Positions 10,805-22,376 of a stretch of 64,000 bases of DNA are shown in pieces. The DNA lies in the NCBI GenBank assembly GCA_032164295.1, contig JAJHTX010000008.1:930001-994000 (forward strand). The letters are read 5' to 3'. Position 1 is the first letter of the stretch, and each line of letters begins with the position of its first letter. The notes under the pieces were generated by a model. It was not told where the DNA came from. It saw nothing but the letters and a program-made list of their open reading frames with translations, and did not search any database. Both the position numbers and the translations under genes were made by a program. The stretch comes from Inonotus obliquus (Eukaryota; Basidiomycota; Agaricomycetes; Hymenochaetales; Hymenochaetaceae).

Positions 10805-13800
10805 GCCCCGTAGTAACTGATTGCTGGTGTAATTTTACTGTAAAGCTCGACCGACTCTCGCGGTAGCGATAACCTCGGTATATATCCGTTTTTTTAGTCC
10901 ATTCTTCTGTTCTCCTTGGCGGTGAACGATAAGGTACCGAGGGACTAATACGAATGCGAGTAACCGAGTAGAGGAATTGCCGCCGACCGAGGGTGCCCTA
11001 ATTTCTCCATTTGGATAGTGATCTGCAGAAGTCACCAAAGACGATATCTGAAAGGACAATACATTTTGTGAGTACCAACCCCTCTCAATTCTATTGTAAC
11101 CCGAGATAACAGCCCGGCATATGCAAGCTCATATGGCTTACCGCCGAGTCGGGGTGACCACTTCCGGATTGACTGCCTAATGGAGTAAAAAAGCTGCAAC
11201 CACTTTCAAGTGAAGGGAGGTGAAGGGCTCCTGTTGCTTCGGTACACTTTATCTGGACCTTCCACCTGCCGTAACAACATACAATCATCGTTCTGCAATC
11301 CAAGTGAGAGGGACTAATAGTAGTAAGAAGTTGCTCAATGCCCTAGAATGTCCTCTGACTCTCGTTTGAATCATCGACAGGGCGGAGGTCCACTTTCTTG
11401 GCAAGATTTGATTCAGAAATCTATATGGTCCGATTTTGATCGGCGTCTGTGATTCAGTGTGAACTTCATATTCAGCCAGGGCGCATAGCCATTAATGACA
11501 GTTTGTCAAACCTGAATCAGATCTCGCGACATACGACCAACACCCGAGGCATGGCTTCTTTATCTTGAGAGGTCTTGAGATGATTACGACACCAAGGAAT
11601 CGACCGTTGTGTGCGTCCTCCGAGTCCGATAGGTTCAAATTCTCCGCCATTGCTGATACTAGTAGTCATTGATAAGTATTGACGTTCCTTGTGCAAGGTG
11701 TAGAAAATCACATAGTGGTCGATCGATGGAAAATTCCCCAGTAAGTGCGCATCATTCCGCTTGGCGCTCCAGAAAAAACATCAAGGTCCAGACCCAGATT
11801 GATCGCATGAAAGCCGTGCCTGCCGATTGAACAGGCAGTTGCTGGCAAAGTATTCCGCTTCGTCTAACAGTCAATGACAAATTCGTGAAAAGAATTAGGA
11901 ATTACTAGTAAACGGACATCGCCAGGAGCTCCTTCCACACTCTCCCACAGCATCGCTTCGGTATTCGGAATGCAGAACCCGGCCCAATCTTCTCTCGACT
12001 ATCTCAGATCCGCAGTAAGAGTAGTGCGATACGGGACTTAGTAGAAACTAGAAAGTCGTGCGTGGAGTTGTGGACACCGTGTCACTGGTAGTTTTGAAAA
12101 AAAACTCACATATACTGACGGCATCTCCTCAAACAACGCAACATACTGGGTGGCTGCTCCGCATCCGCATCCTCGTCAACACCTTCATTTTCCAATCATA
12201 AGGGCGTCCCGAATCAATCGTATGGTTCGTGTCCACTGTCGACGAGTGTAAGATCGTAACAGTGCTAGGTGTAGGGCCTAATCGGCTATGCTGAAAAGAA
12301 CGAAACCAATCCATCACGTTTTGGTACCTCACTCTGTTTTGCGGGCCACTTATGCCCACTGCGACATTAAGAGGTGTCAGGTAAAATAAAGGTGGTGGAA
12401 GAAAAGCTAAACCATAGTCCTCCAAGTCGAAATAAGTCACACGTATTAGTTGTCCAAGTACCTGTACTAGGCCTCTACTCTAGGTGCACGACAAATCCAG
12501 AACCAGAGCCAGAGCCAGGACAGTCAGAAGGACATGTGCGCTCTTACTTCATGGTTCATTACATGAAGAAGGACACAATCCACGATGCGATGGATGCGAA
12601 AGTCGTATTTGAGAAGAGGAGTCAAGAAATAGCACTGACGCTGTGTGGTTGTGGCGAAGGCAATCACAACAACGCAGCAATCAAACACGACTCTTTGAAC
12701 ACCTTGTGACGTGATGTCACGCTAATAACCGGTTGTAATGAGTTGCCGAGATATCTTATTTTGTCAGCACGCCGATCATTTTGACTATCACTCTCCTGAG
12801 ACTTTTTTACGATATTAATTGATTGAGCAGCAGTTTCTCCCTGAAAATTGGAGTGAAAGTAGAATATATAACATATGATTAGAGTATCAAGTTATCTACA
12901 CAGATTAATCTCAGGGGAAATTGCAGGAGGAATTGCTTTCGACTCAGGTCTGTGAATTTCACCAGATATCAGCACTGTATAATTTTTCTAGACTCAACAG
13001 CTAGTTCAAATTTCTTGTATATTTTCAGGTTCGCTGATACATATTATCCTTGAATACATGCATTTTTCTGAGTTGATAAGTGAAGAATTGAGTGAAAAAA
13101 GTCATGGTGTTCAAAGGAACAGTACTGTTTAAAGGACCGGAATTTTCCTGTAATGAACTTCAGCCAGATCCCGCGTCGCGTTCTGTTTTGTCCAACTTTC
13201 TTCATCGCCTCACCAAACGGAACCAGCATGTTGAACATCACCAAATCTTGTCTTGAGAGACCCTTTTGCAGCTCTGTAACTTCTGATGCCTCTCGTGTTC
13301 TCGTGGGAGACTCCGGGAACTCACCATGACCGCGAACTTCGAGGACCTGAAGCTTGTCCACCACCAAGAATACAAACCGGCAATGCAACGAGTTCCTATC
13401 TCTTCTCATGTGCCAGCACATGAGGGCGGTGAAGACGCCACACGAAACGGGTCACTGGCGTATACTTTATTCGCACCTCAGTCCCTCCTATCTCATTCCG
13501 TCAGTATTTATCCTTAGTTCAATACTCGTCTTACTGACATGATCCAGTTTCATATTTTGTCTGGGATGTTCGATAGTCGCTCGGGAATTTGCTTGGATTG
13601 TCGAAATCACTCGTATAAAAGATCATTCTAGGCTTGAGCCATCATCGCAGTTTCTAACATCTTGATTCCGATCACGACAGTTGGTACTAGTACTGCATCT
13701 TGAAACAAGCTTACATCAAAGCTTCGCTCACAATGATCTTATTACTGTGCTCATATAAAAGCACGAGGGCCCCTTCTTGTATTCTTGCGCCCATATCGTC

Positions 13801-13832
13801 ACACTACCCTATAACTCGCCCGTCGGTATCCA
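10805..13832. other. 3 kb without a supported gene
   Basis: Several short open frames occur: minus 12129-12440, plus 12374-12709 and minus 13044-13421. None shows a known motif, a membrane segment pattern or convincing intron borders. The plus frame at 12374-12709 has a short PEPEPEPG run. No DUF6533 exon was recognised here although genes flank it on both sides. Read as intergenic or decayed DNA. Confidence 0.45.
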
Positions 13833-15519
13833 ATGGACCAAGATCCCAGTCATTTGAACAATTTGTTAAAACACGGTCTGCTGACAAACGCAAGTCATTT
13901 TCAGATAGGCTATCCCTCAAGTATACTTTCTGACAAAGCTCTTGTTATTCAGTATTCATTTGGTGGGCTCTTTATGGCCTGCCACGTAGCATCCAGCTGA
14001 TCGACCCACCGTACATTATTTCATATTGCATTTCTTCTGTGAAGTCTGCAGCTATACCATTCTTGTAAGAGGTTTCCCGTGGAATTTCGACTGCATTGCT
14101 GAATTCTCGACTATCGAATAGCTATATGATTACCTGCTCACGTTCGACGCTGAGAAGACGCTGATATGGCCCTCTCCGTGGTCAATAACTAAGGTCTTGT
14201 ATTTGCTGACAAAATACGCGCCATTCATTGATGGCACCATAATCTTATGGCGTGCGTATACAGTTGCATCCTAACGTGATCCACAATCCTGACTTTTCTC
14301 CACTTTACAGAATTACTCTCCAGTCTCAGCCCGCAGGAATGCACTTTGTTTTTCAGAAGCACTTGTTGTACGCAGCGAGAATTTGTCTATGGATGGGCAA
14401 GAACTTATTATAAAGCAATTACAGGGCTCATTCTCCTTGGTATTTTCACTGCGGAAAGTACGTTCGTCTGATTTTCACGGAGGAACTGTAATATCATACT
14501 AACCTTCTTACAGTCATCCTCATGCTGCGTACATGGGCGGTATATGAACGAAGACGGGGAGTTGCAATAGGTCTCGCTATATGGACCATTATTACTTGGG
14601 CTCCAAACATGGCCAGTCTTGGTATCTTTCTAGATTCGTTACGCTGTGAGTGATCTTGGCATCCGGTGATTGTAATTTTCTCACATACACTATTGCTCTC
14701 TTGTTCTCCTTTGGAAAGTCGAACCCTCGCCTTTCTCAGTACCTGGATCAAATTGCCTCGTCGTCACAGGCAGCCCCATTATTTTCGCATGCTGGGCTCT
14801 GCTTATGACCTTTGAAGCTGGTATGTTCAATTGCCTTGGAGTACTCACGAGCAGAACACTCATCCAATGGCTTTCAGTTATTTGGGCGTTGATGGTGATC
14901 AAAGCGGTGAAAAACTGTTCGTCGCCTCAATCGTTTACATGTAGTGATAAGCATACTGATGTGCATTCCCTGTAAAAGACCGGATGCATAGGAACTCCAG
15001 CGTCTTCAAGGCTGTATTCAGAGATGGTCTGTATAATTCTGATGTCTCATCGATAAGGAGGTTTGCTGAACTACTTTCTGCAATGGAGGATCGGTATTCT
15101 ATCTATACCTTTTCGTGCTATCAACTGCAAATGTAATCATCATATTAACCACCTCGGTGAGTTAACCTGCGTTACTCTGGATACACGCCAGCTAATATCG
15201 AAACCTATCCGGACCGTCAGGCCGATCTTGTGAATTTACTCTCAACGTAGGTCATCCCATCAACTAAATTTCCCATTTTAATAATTCACTCATTTTCCGA
15301 CCTAGAGTTGAACGTGTCATACACTCCGTGCTGACAGCGCGAATTATCCTCAACCTACGCGAGCTGGGGACTCGCCGAGAGCTCGGACTGAGTACTTTCT
15401 CGACGGATGTCGGATCCAATGATGAAATAGAGTTTGCACCGAATCGAAATCGAGGCTCATTGTCACTGGTCGGAATCGGTGAGAATACGACCACGACAGA
15501 AAGCAGATCTGATGCTTGA
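13833..15519 (+). CDS. DUF6533 domain-containing membrane protein, paralog D (canonical type)
   Basis: Predicted multi-pass membrane protein, the most typical DUF6533 member here. Model: 13833-13875, 13905-13920 (16 nt), 14052-14064 (13 nt), 14122-14251, 14311-14457, 14514-14645, 14719-14820, 14878-14940, 14979-15026, 15089-15156, 15221-15246, 15306-15519; 333 aa with phases agreeing. From exon 4 onward the model is firm: LYDYLLTFDAEKTLIW, then PWSITKVLYLLTKYAPFID, a SPQECTLFF Cys loop, LMLRTWAVYERRRGV, VFRDGSVFYLYLFVLSTANV and VIHSVLTARIILNLRE. The three 5' exons were chosen by phase (MDQDPSHLNN start) and are uncertain. Exon structure differs from A/B/C/E, so D belongs to another branch. 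Function unknown. Confidence 0.7.
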
Positions 15520-16302
15520 CTGCACGCTCAATTGTGAGATTGATTTTTCGTCAGCTGGCCGACGAACTTGAAATACAAGCTTATCGGATAATGTGTTTTG
15601 TGATTTCTTAGATTATGCCTTTCCAGAGCCATGGTACCAGATGTTAGAAGTAGTTCATTAAGTAATAACTATGGATTATGTTTGATCAATCAGAACCGTG
15701 TCGTTCTCGATTGTCGTCCTTTTCTTTTCATCATCGTCCACTGCCTGTGTCTAGCCTGATACTTACAAATAACACGATGGTTGTTGTCTGCGGCAAGCAT
15801 GCTCTATTTGATGGAAAAACTTCCGTCCTTCCTCCTGCTGTATGTACCAGATATAATCGCTGTTCCTGGATGAACTTCTTCGCTTTCCACCTGTGCTTAC
15901 GTGCAAGGAGCTGCTGCAGGATACCGAGGTTACTTTAATGACTGCCATACGTTACTTGAGGACAGTTTGGGTTCGACGTGTTTCTCCTGGTTCGTCGTGG
16001 CTGCCGTTTTGGAACCATTTCAAATCTAAGTTGCAGCCCTATACAGATCAAGGACGCTAGCTATCGCCACATTATCGACCATCTATGATAATGAAGGATC
16101 TATCACACCTGATCATCACACTTGCCATCCTCACAAGACCTGCTCATCAGCCTGGTAGCCTGGTAGAAGTGGCTCTTATTTCTGTGTAGCGACTTTCAGA
16201 TGTATAGTTTAATGCTTTCGCTCCGGGTTGAGGGTTGAAGGCTATCCTTGCTTATCCCCCAACTTGACATTTCCCTGCTGAGAGATTTACCTAGAGCACA
16301 CC
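15520..16302. other. No supported gene
   Basis: Contains only short open frames, the longest a plus frame at 15678-15938. No motif or intron pattern supports any of them. It separates gene D from the 5' remnant of paralog F. Confidence 0.5.
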
Positions 16303-16435
16303 ATGATTCATGAGGACGACCCTACGAAGTGGAACTCGAAATTCCAGTACATTAGTCTGTCGAATGTGAGTCCCAACAGCTATTCTTGCTGAGCTGTTTG
16401 ATTTCGACAAGCGCCTGCCCATCAGTACGCGGATG
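16303..16435 (+). pseudogene. 5' fragment of a DUF6533-like paralog (F), two exons
   Basis: Exon 16303-16365 encodes MIHEDDPTKWNSKFQYISLS plus one Asn and ends at GTGAGT in phase 0. It is followed by an acceptor and exactly ten bases, TACGCGGATG (16426-16435), then donor GTACGT. This repeats the exon-1 plus 10-nt micro-exon arrangement of paralogs A, B, C and E (TACGTTGCTG, TATCTTGATG, GAATTCTATG, GAGCTTTATA). No exon 3 follows; reading past the next AG hits stops. It is therefore a truncated copy. A 3' fragment of the D type lies 2.9 kb downstream on the same strand (19350-19790) and may be the other half. Confidence 0.6.
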
Positions 16436-16739
16436 GTACGTCGCTCTATCTAAGACCTCCCCCAACTCAAGCTTCTCATGCCATAATACATGGTTATTCT
16501 TGCCCGAATCATCAGTTTCACCATAGGATCATGTTGATGTTGCCGTCTTGCAAACGTTAATGCGAAGACACACCAACAACTCGGATGGTTTCGTACATGT
16601 ATGTACAATATCATAAATCATAGTACACATATGCCCACAATGATGAATTCAGTGATCAAATGTGAGTCAACAACATACATGTTATTCTTTCCTACGTGTG
16701 TCTAGTCGTCACCTGCGTTCTTCCCGTCTTTGCCATGAA

Positions 16740-17376
16740 AGTCCAGCACTTACACATTACCGGAGGGGCTTATCAGGTCCCTCGGGATTTCCAACCCGAA
16801 GACGCTCTTGCTCTGAATGAAGTCCCTGATAGCCAGAAAGGTATGCTCATTGCGTGTCAGTATCGACACTCATCTTGACCACACCACTCTCCACAACAGT
16901 CTTGATTTCCTCCTTGTACAAACCAGAACCGCCATGGAATACAAGGAAATTCGGCTTCGGATTCTTACCCTTGATCTGTTCGGCTGCGCATGCTTGATGT
17001 TTGGCCAGAAATTCAGGGTGCATTCGGACATTGCCAGGATTGTAAACACCATGAATGTTTCCGAAAGCAGCAATCGAGAAGTTCGGACTGATTTTGGACA
17101 AAGCGGCGTACACATCGTATACGTCTTCCGTTATGTATAGAGCGAGGCTTTATCCACACAGAAATAACCAGGCTTAATATCTGGCTCGAAACGTAAATCA
17201 GTAAAACTGGAAATATTTCACACATATAGCAATGCTCTCTTCTTTGGATTCCTGAGAGATCCGAGCATGTGCGAACTAAAAAGCGGGTCGCCATGGTCAG
17301 CAAAGTACGCCTTGTTTGCCTCGAGCATGCCGTCAAACCACGGGAGCAGTTTCTTCGCACAGTGATCAGTTCTCGC
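16740..17376 (-). pseudogene. Class II fructose-bisphosphate aldolase pseudogene
   Basis: Remnant of the glycolytic Zn-dependent aldolase (FBA1 type). Minus-strand pieces in order: DHCAKKLLPWFDGMLEANKA and FADHGDPLFSSHML from about 17376 (DHCAKKLL holds a zinc-ligand His); a frame break in the following SEESKEE-like stretch; then from about 17135 LYITEDVYDVYAALSKISPN, FSIAAFGNIHGVYNPGN and VFHGGSGLYKEE; and finally VVKMSVDTDTQ, where a TGA follows. A VGNPEGPDKPL piece lies beyond. The segment with the catalytic and second metal region between the first two pieces is missing. Deletion, frameshift and nonsense codon together make a functional gene very unlikely. It may be a relic of duplication or retroposition; spliceosomal intron borders seem partly retained, which favours DNA duplication. 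Confidence 0.8.
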
Positions 17377-17887
17377 CTACCATCGTTAACACCAGTCGTG
17401 GACCTGACGCACCTGCGGTGGTGATCGTACTCTTCCCCTCGTAAACATTTTGAAGTTTTGAAGGAGCTTGTCGAGAAGGATGGCGATGTATGTGCCTGCA
17501 GCTAAGCATATGATCAGAAGCAACAAACACCAGGACGAAGAGACAAAAAGTCCAGTAAGAACATTCACGATCACCTAATCAAGTGAAATAACGAGGGAAA
17601 AGCCTGCCAGCAAGCTAGGGTCGAAGAAACCACCGCTGCCCTCGGAGTAACTCCGAAGCTTGTGATCTGTCATTTCAGACCTAGAGTAACGTGAGTATGG
17701 TTAGTATTACAAGCTACATTACAGTCTGCAGACCCACAGATCGGGTTGTCCTGTCCTACAGATAGCTTGACCAATCTCTTCTATTCCATCCTGCCCTGCC
17801 TTGTCCCGTTCTGTCCTGACCCGTCCACTAGACAATCCCGGATTCTAAGACCGTTCCCTCACAGCCGTGGACATCGGCTTCAGACAG

Positions 17888-19172
17888 TTAACTCAGATAC
17901 CCGCGAGGTCTCTTTTGAGGCACTGCAAAGACCGCAGCTGTCCTAGTAACTTCATCCTTCCCCGTCCATCCGAACAATGAAGGCCGGCGATCAGGGTACT
18001 CGTCCTTCAGTCTATTCGCGAGATTCTCGAGGTCCTTGCGCTGACACAACTTCCTGTCAAAAAAGAGGAAATTGCTGATCGTCACACCACAAGAGTACCT
18101 ATCCGCTAGAACGGGACTGTACGGTATCATCCGCCCGTCGTCATCTCGCATACAAGTCTCCGCGGCAGCATAATCCGGAGTGCCCAATTCCACGTCAATC
18201 TCATCATTCTCGTCCTCAAGTCGGATGGCAACATCGAAGTCTCTGATCTGGATCCGGAATGAATCGGTGTACACCAAGTTGTCGGGCTTGATATCGAGAT
18301 GGGCCACGAGTTGGCGATGAAGGAATGCCACGCCCTTGATCAATTGCTCCGCGAAATGAATGAAGATCCCTCACAGCTCCCCTTCACGTCTAGTCATCAC
18401 CAGTTGCCTGACACAGTGGCGTATGGGAAGCAGGGCCACGTCGCCCAAGTTCGAATAAATAGTGCTCTCATGAGGAATAACGTACGTGCCCATCGAATCC
18501 CTCTCGTGTAGATGCTCGAGTATCCGCTTCTCGTCAACGTGCCTCATGACTTTAGCGACGAACTTCTTCCCGTCTTTAACTCGTCGGACAGCAAAAAGAT
18601 TCTGCGGCTTCTGTGAAACTTATTAGCAAACAATGCCGTCAAAAGGACAGGACGAGTTAACGAACAGTCCTCGACACAGTCCAGTTTATCATTTCATAGC
18701 CATCTACTGCCAGGGCCGCAAGCCTGCTCGGCTTTATATATTTCCTGACTTCAGATGCTAGAATCGACTTTAAGCATCATCTTGAAAAGAGGAAGAAGCG
18801 CAACGCACCGGGCAATTGCACAAGCAGTATCTCAGTCTCGGAGAGGTTGAGTGCCGTTATTTTTTTTCTGACGCCAGGCCGTTCGACCATTTTCTTATCG
18901 GTGAAGTTGACTTTACTCAATGCTTCCTCCAATTTTGGCAATGCCACGTCTGCGAGCAGTTTCGGGTCCGTGCATCTCCACACAGTGAGCGTTGCGGGAT
19001 GGAAGTGTTTGAGGGAATCTGGTCTCTTCTCCAAGTTCTCCTTGACCGCCTCTTTCAAGTAGTAAATGTTTGCATTGGGGTGGACCGTGACACTAAAAGC
19101 ATCTCCGAAGGCAGCCTTATGTTCTGTATCAATTAAGAGGCACCAGACTTTGAGATCCGCCATGTCGACCAT
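17888..19172 (-). pseudogene. Crinkler-type ubiquitin-like domain plus protein kinase, disrupted
   Basis: The N-terminal exon (from about 19172 or 19163 to about 18808) encodes MADLKVWCLLIDTEHKAAFG and a ubiquitin-like fold typical of Crinkler (CRN) N-domains, with YYLKEAVKE and a TLTVWRC strand, ending near LLVQLPG. A later part starting at about 18612 reads as a kinase N-lobe (NLFAVRRVKDGKKFVAKVM, Lys in FVAK) and continues to a C-lobe with AHLDIKPDNLV, then RDFDVAIRL in place of DFG, and GTPDYAAAE in place of APE. An in-frame TGA at 18371-18373 sits in the hinge between the lobes, and no intron of usable size removes it. The family is known from oomycete and fungal effectors; CRN-kinase fusions occur. 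Called a pseudogene because of the nonsense codon; programmed readthrough or an unrecognised intron are weaker options. Confidence 0.6.
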
Positions 19173-19349
19173 CTGGTGTGGTTGGTAGAGTGAGAGGGTG
19201 TGACGTGATGTGACAATGCGCGTTATGTACATTCAAACTTGGACTCGGCGAATCCCGCCCCTCTTGCTGTGTCACGATTCCGCCAAATACTTCTATTTGA
19301 TTTAGAACTTAGATGTACCGTTACCGGTAGCCGTCAGGCAGTCCCATAG

Positions 19350-19790
19350 TCATCTTAAACTGGGCTCATCTAATGATTTTCGAGGCTGGTATGCTAAGCC
19401 ATGTCATCCAGTGGACTGACATTTTACTCAGTCGTTTGACACTCACGGTGATCAAAGTAGTAAAGAATTATGGGTTTACTCTGTTCAAATCCTTTTGTGT
19501 TGAACCCTACCTCTCAAAAAGTACGCATGCATCGCAACTTGATCGTTTTCAAAAACTGTATTCAGAGATGGTACGTACCATACAACGAAGTCCGAGGGGG
19601 ATTGACATTGTTTGCTCAGGCTCTGCCTTCTATCTATGTCTCTTCATAGTCGTATTTGAGTAATATCGAACGCCCAGTTGCTAGGCCGATCTTATCAATC
19701 TACTTTTAGTCTAAGTCCTCCGCTTCATCCTCCCGAGTTCAGGTCAGCTCAACTTCACCCTACGAGGCTTTGTTGTGAGCTTTGTAGGCT
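19350..19790 (+). pseudogene. 3' fragment of a D-type DUF6533 gene (F)
   Basis: Aligns by eye with exons 7-12 of gene D. WAHLMIFEA then GTATGC matches WALLMTFEA then GTATGT. GTGATCAAAGTAGT follows the next acceptor but with one base lost, breaking the frame. VFRDG before GTACGT is followed by a SAFYLCLF exon ending in TAA, and then GCCGATCTTATCAATCTACT. The frameshift and stop make it non-functional. It begins abruptly near 19350 without the upstream exons. The CRN-kinase relic and the aldolase pseudogene lie between it and the 5' fragment at 16303. Confidence 0.65.
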
Positions 19791-20074
19791 CAAATAACCA
19801 AGTCAAGTATGTAGAGCTATCAAAAGCCTGCGTTGAGTTCAATCCCAGCAGCAACACTAACCTGTCCGTACGCAAGGGACAAGGACAGCAAGGACGAGAA
19901 TTCGAATTCATGGCTAGTATGGCTATGGCTCATTAGCACGATTACTATAAATAGAAATCCCAATACTGCACACTGTGTCGATCTTCGCCAATCCTAATCC
20001 TGTCGCTGTCGAAACTTCGACGCGACTCAACTCAACTCAACTCGAATACTCGAATACTCGACCGAATTTGAACA

Positions 20075-21326
20075 ATGTCCACAACCACATCCGCACCCAC
20101 TTCCAACCTTTCTGCCGACGATACCGATGACGATACCCTAAACCCGGGTTTATTATTCCCAGGATACAAACAGGTCGATCAATTCGACGACGACGACGAT
20201 GGTGCCGATCTTTACGATGTATACGACGAAGAGGTAGAAGAGTGTTATGTGACGCTTGATCTGGGGAGTGTTGATCAGACTCTTGTGTCGAGTTGTGAGT
20301 CTTATAGACTTGTTGTACGTACTGTTTGTCTTTTCTTTGTTTTGCGCATCTGCCTTTCGCCTTTCGCTTTTTGCCTACCCCTACCCTTTGCCAAATTGCC
20401 ATCTTGCCTAAACGGAAAAACCTGACATGAAATATGAAACGAAACGGTTTATGTTGATGTTAACGTTAACGAATTAGGGCCTCGACACACCAACACCATT
20501 CTTACAACTCTCTAAAAAAGTGATGAAAGGACAAGTTCGAACGCTCATAGGCACAGAGTTGATCTTTAAAGACGTTTCTGGTACGTCTCTTCTTCTTCTT
20601 CTCCTTTTCCCTCTCCTTCTTCATCTTCATCTTCATCTCTATCCCCGTCCTCCATCTCCATCCTCATCTTATCTATAAAAAACGAAAACAAAACGAACTA
20701 ACAAACACCTCTACCTCTCTACCTCATTACCTCACACCCCACCCCACCCTCCATCCCATCCCAATTCTACAGAAGAATCAAGTACACCACGCTCACGCTC
20801 ACCCCTACCCTCACCCCTACCCTCACCCCTCCACCCATCAACACCCCCACCAACCAACACCACACCTCATCCCACAACTCATCCCACAACTCATCCCACA
20901 ACCACAACCCATCCCACAACCCATCCCCATCCCCCAACCACAACCAACACAATCAAATACCTCACCAAAACAACCAAACGCATCCAATTCCAAGAACTCT
21001 CCCTCAAACCAAAGAAAGAACCCAACGATGCTAACGATACCTCGAATTCAAACTTCAACTCAAATCCGCGTGGGAATGAGAACTTGGATGAGAACGGGGT
21101 TGGGAACTCAAATTCGAATAAGGACGGGAACGAGACCGAGGCCGAGGCACAAATAGTACCCTCCAACAACGACACCACGAACGAACGTGTAGAGCCTTCA
21201 TCTCAAGTCGCAAGACAAGCCTCCTCAATCTCTCAAGTAGTGGAAGCTGCGTCGCAAGCAGAAGCCATTCGAACGGATGTCGGACTCGAGGTACCAACAG
21301 ACCAACCCATGGACGTTGATTCATAA
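20075..21326 (+). CDS. TFIIIC subunit with triple-barrel domain (TFIIIC sub6/Tfc7 type)
   Basis: RNA polymerase III initiation factor subunit, nuclear; in yeast the Tfc7 triple barrel pairs with Tfc1 in the tau-A module. Exons 20075-20314, 20478-20580 and 20773-21326, phases agreeing, 298 aa. The triple-barrel signature is visible: YVTLDLGSVDQTLVSS, then across the intron GLDTPTPFLQLSKKVMKGQ and IGTELIFKD. Upstream is an acidic stretch with a DDDDDG run. The long third exon is low-complexity: PT, HPTT and SNSN-rich, a short basic KTTKRIQFQELSLKPKKE segment that recalls the conserved C-terminal piece of the family, and an acidic end (MDVDS). The first exon was read through an alternative GTGAGT at 20295 to the donor at 20315 because that keeps SSCESYRLVGLDTPTP in frame. 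Confidence 0.85.
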
Positions 21327-21856
21327 ACGACAATCAACGATAACCTTCTTCTGGCGAATTAAGTGCCGCCGTCATACGCCGCCGCCATAGAATGCATCGA
21401 TGGATGCTGCCAATGTAGACAGTCGGTTGGATGGACCTGAACGCTGTGAAATACTTATCAAAGTTGTTCGGTTCGCTCTCGTTCTCTACTACTACACCTC
21501 TTTTCGAAAAAGTCGCCTTCACCCGATACACTAGATCACGTGTGGGAGGTGTGGCGTGAATATCCGCCTTCTTCCGGTCATCATCATGGTTGTGGCACGA
21601 ACGAGACTGTCACGGCAAAAGCGATTATGTCTGACCTTTCATGGAACATGGCACCGGTGGCATGGGTGGTATAAACGGCGCGTGTGTATTTTACCAATCG
21701 TGGACAAGATTAGGACACGAAAATATAGACGAATGTTCAAAATCGACTAGAATAACGACAAAAAGGTGAAACGAATCAAACTTGGAGTTTCAAGAGTTTC
21801 AAAGAGAAACATCCTTGAGAGAGACTGGGATGCCTCTTGGCGCAATGCGCGACTTT

Positions 21857-22376
21857 TTACAGTCCGACGTTGATGGGGCTGCAGTTAATTCCGATGGGAA
21901 GGAGTCCCGCATCTATTTGACGGTTATCAGAGATTTGAAGAGGATTCCCTCGGAGAGAGTAAAGCGACATACTGTGAATGTCGCCGCAGCAAGCCGCCTG
22001 AGCATTGCAGGAACCAGAACTACCTACGCCGGCGATGTTTAGGGGAATGCTTGTGAGGGAGGAAGTTAGGTCGGTTGTCGCAAAGCGAAGCTAAACAAAC
22101 GCATACCAGTTCAATCCGAGAGGAGCTTCGAGTCCCTGAAGGTTAGTTGGAAGTAGACCTAAGAGCATCGCGTTGCTCGAGCTACCACTGGGCTATTTCC
22201 TTACGCGTCAACATTGCGTGCCACTCGACTGCGGTATAGGAAACACTAGTACTCACAGCGATACTGTTACAGCACTGAACCTTGCCCGTGCTGCAAGAAC
22301 TTGCTTCAGGAGTCGGGGCTGCAAGGACAGCAGTAGAAACGACCGCAAGGATAGTGGCAACTTTGAAAGCGAACAT
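21857..22376 (-). CDS. Class I hydrophobin H1 (frame discrepancy at intron 1)
   Basis: Small secreted amphipathic protein that self-assembles at air-water interfaces. Exon 1 (22376-22257) encodes a signal peptide, MFAFKVATILAVVSTAVLAA, and CSTGKVQCCNS. Exon 2 (22187-22107) gives AMLLGLLPTNLQGLEAPLGL and the start of NC. Exon 3 (22049-21973) gives IPLNIAGVGSSGSCNAQAAC and CGDIH. Exon 4 (21912-21857) ends INCSPINVGL. All eight Cys are present in the C-CC-C-C-CC-C order. Exon 1 ends in phase 0 at GTGAGT, but the only good acceptor leaves exon 2 one base out of frame (TGG TAG). Either one base is lost (a young pseudogene or a sequence error) or splicing differs. A TATAAA lies at about 22600, roughly 225 nt upstream. 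Confidence 0.72.

Noticed and set aside
13044..13421. Minus-strand ORF of 125 codons
   Set aside because: No domain, no splice context, no homology that I recognise; kept only in the gap description.
16696..16878. Plus-strand ORF with a VVTCVLPVFAMK start
   Set aside because: It is the antisense shadow of the aldolase pseudogene's 3' end.
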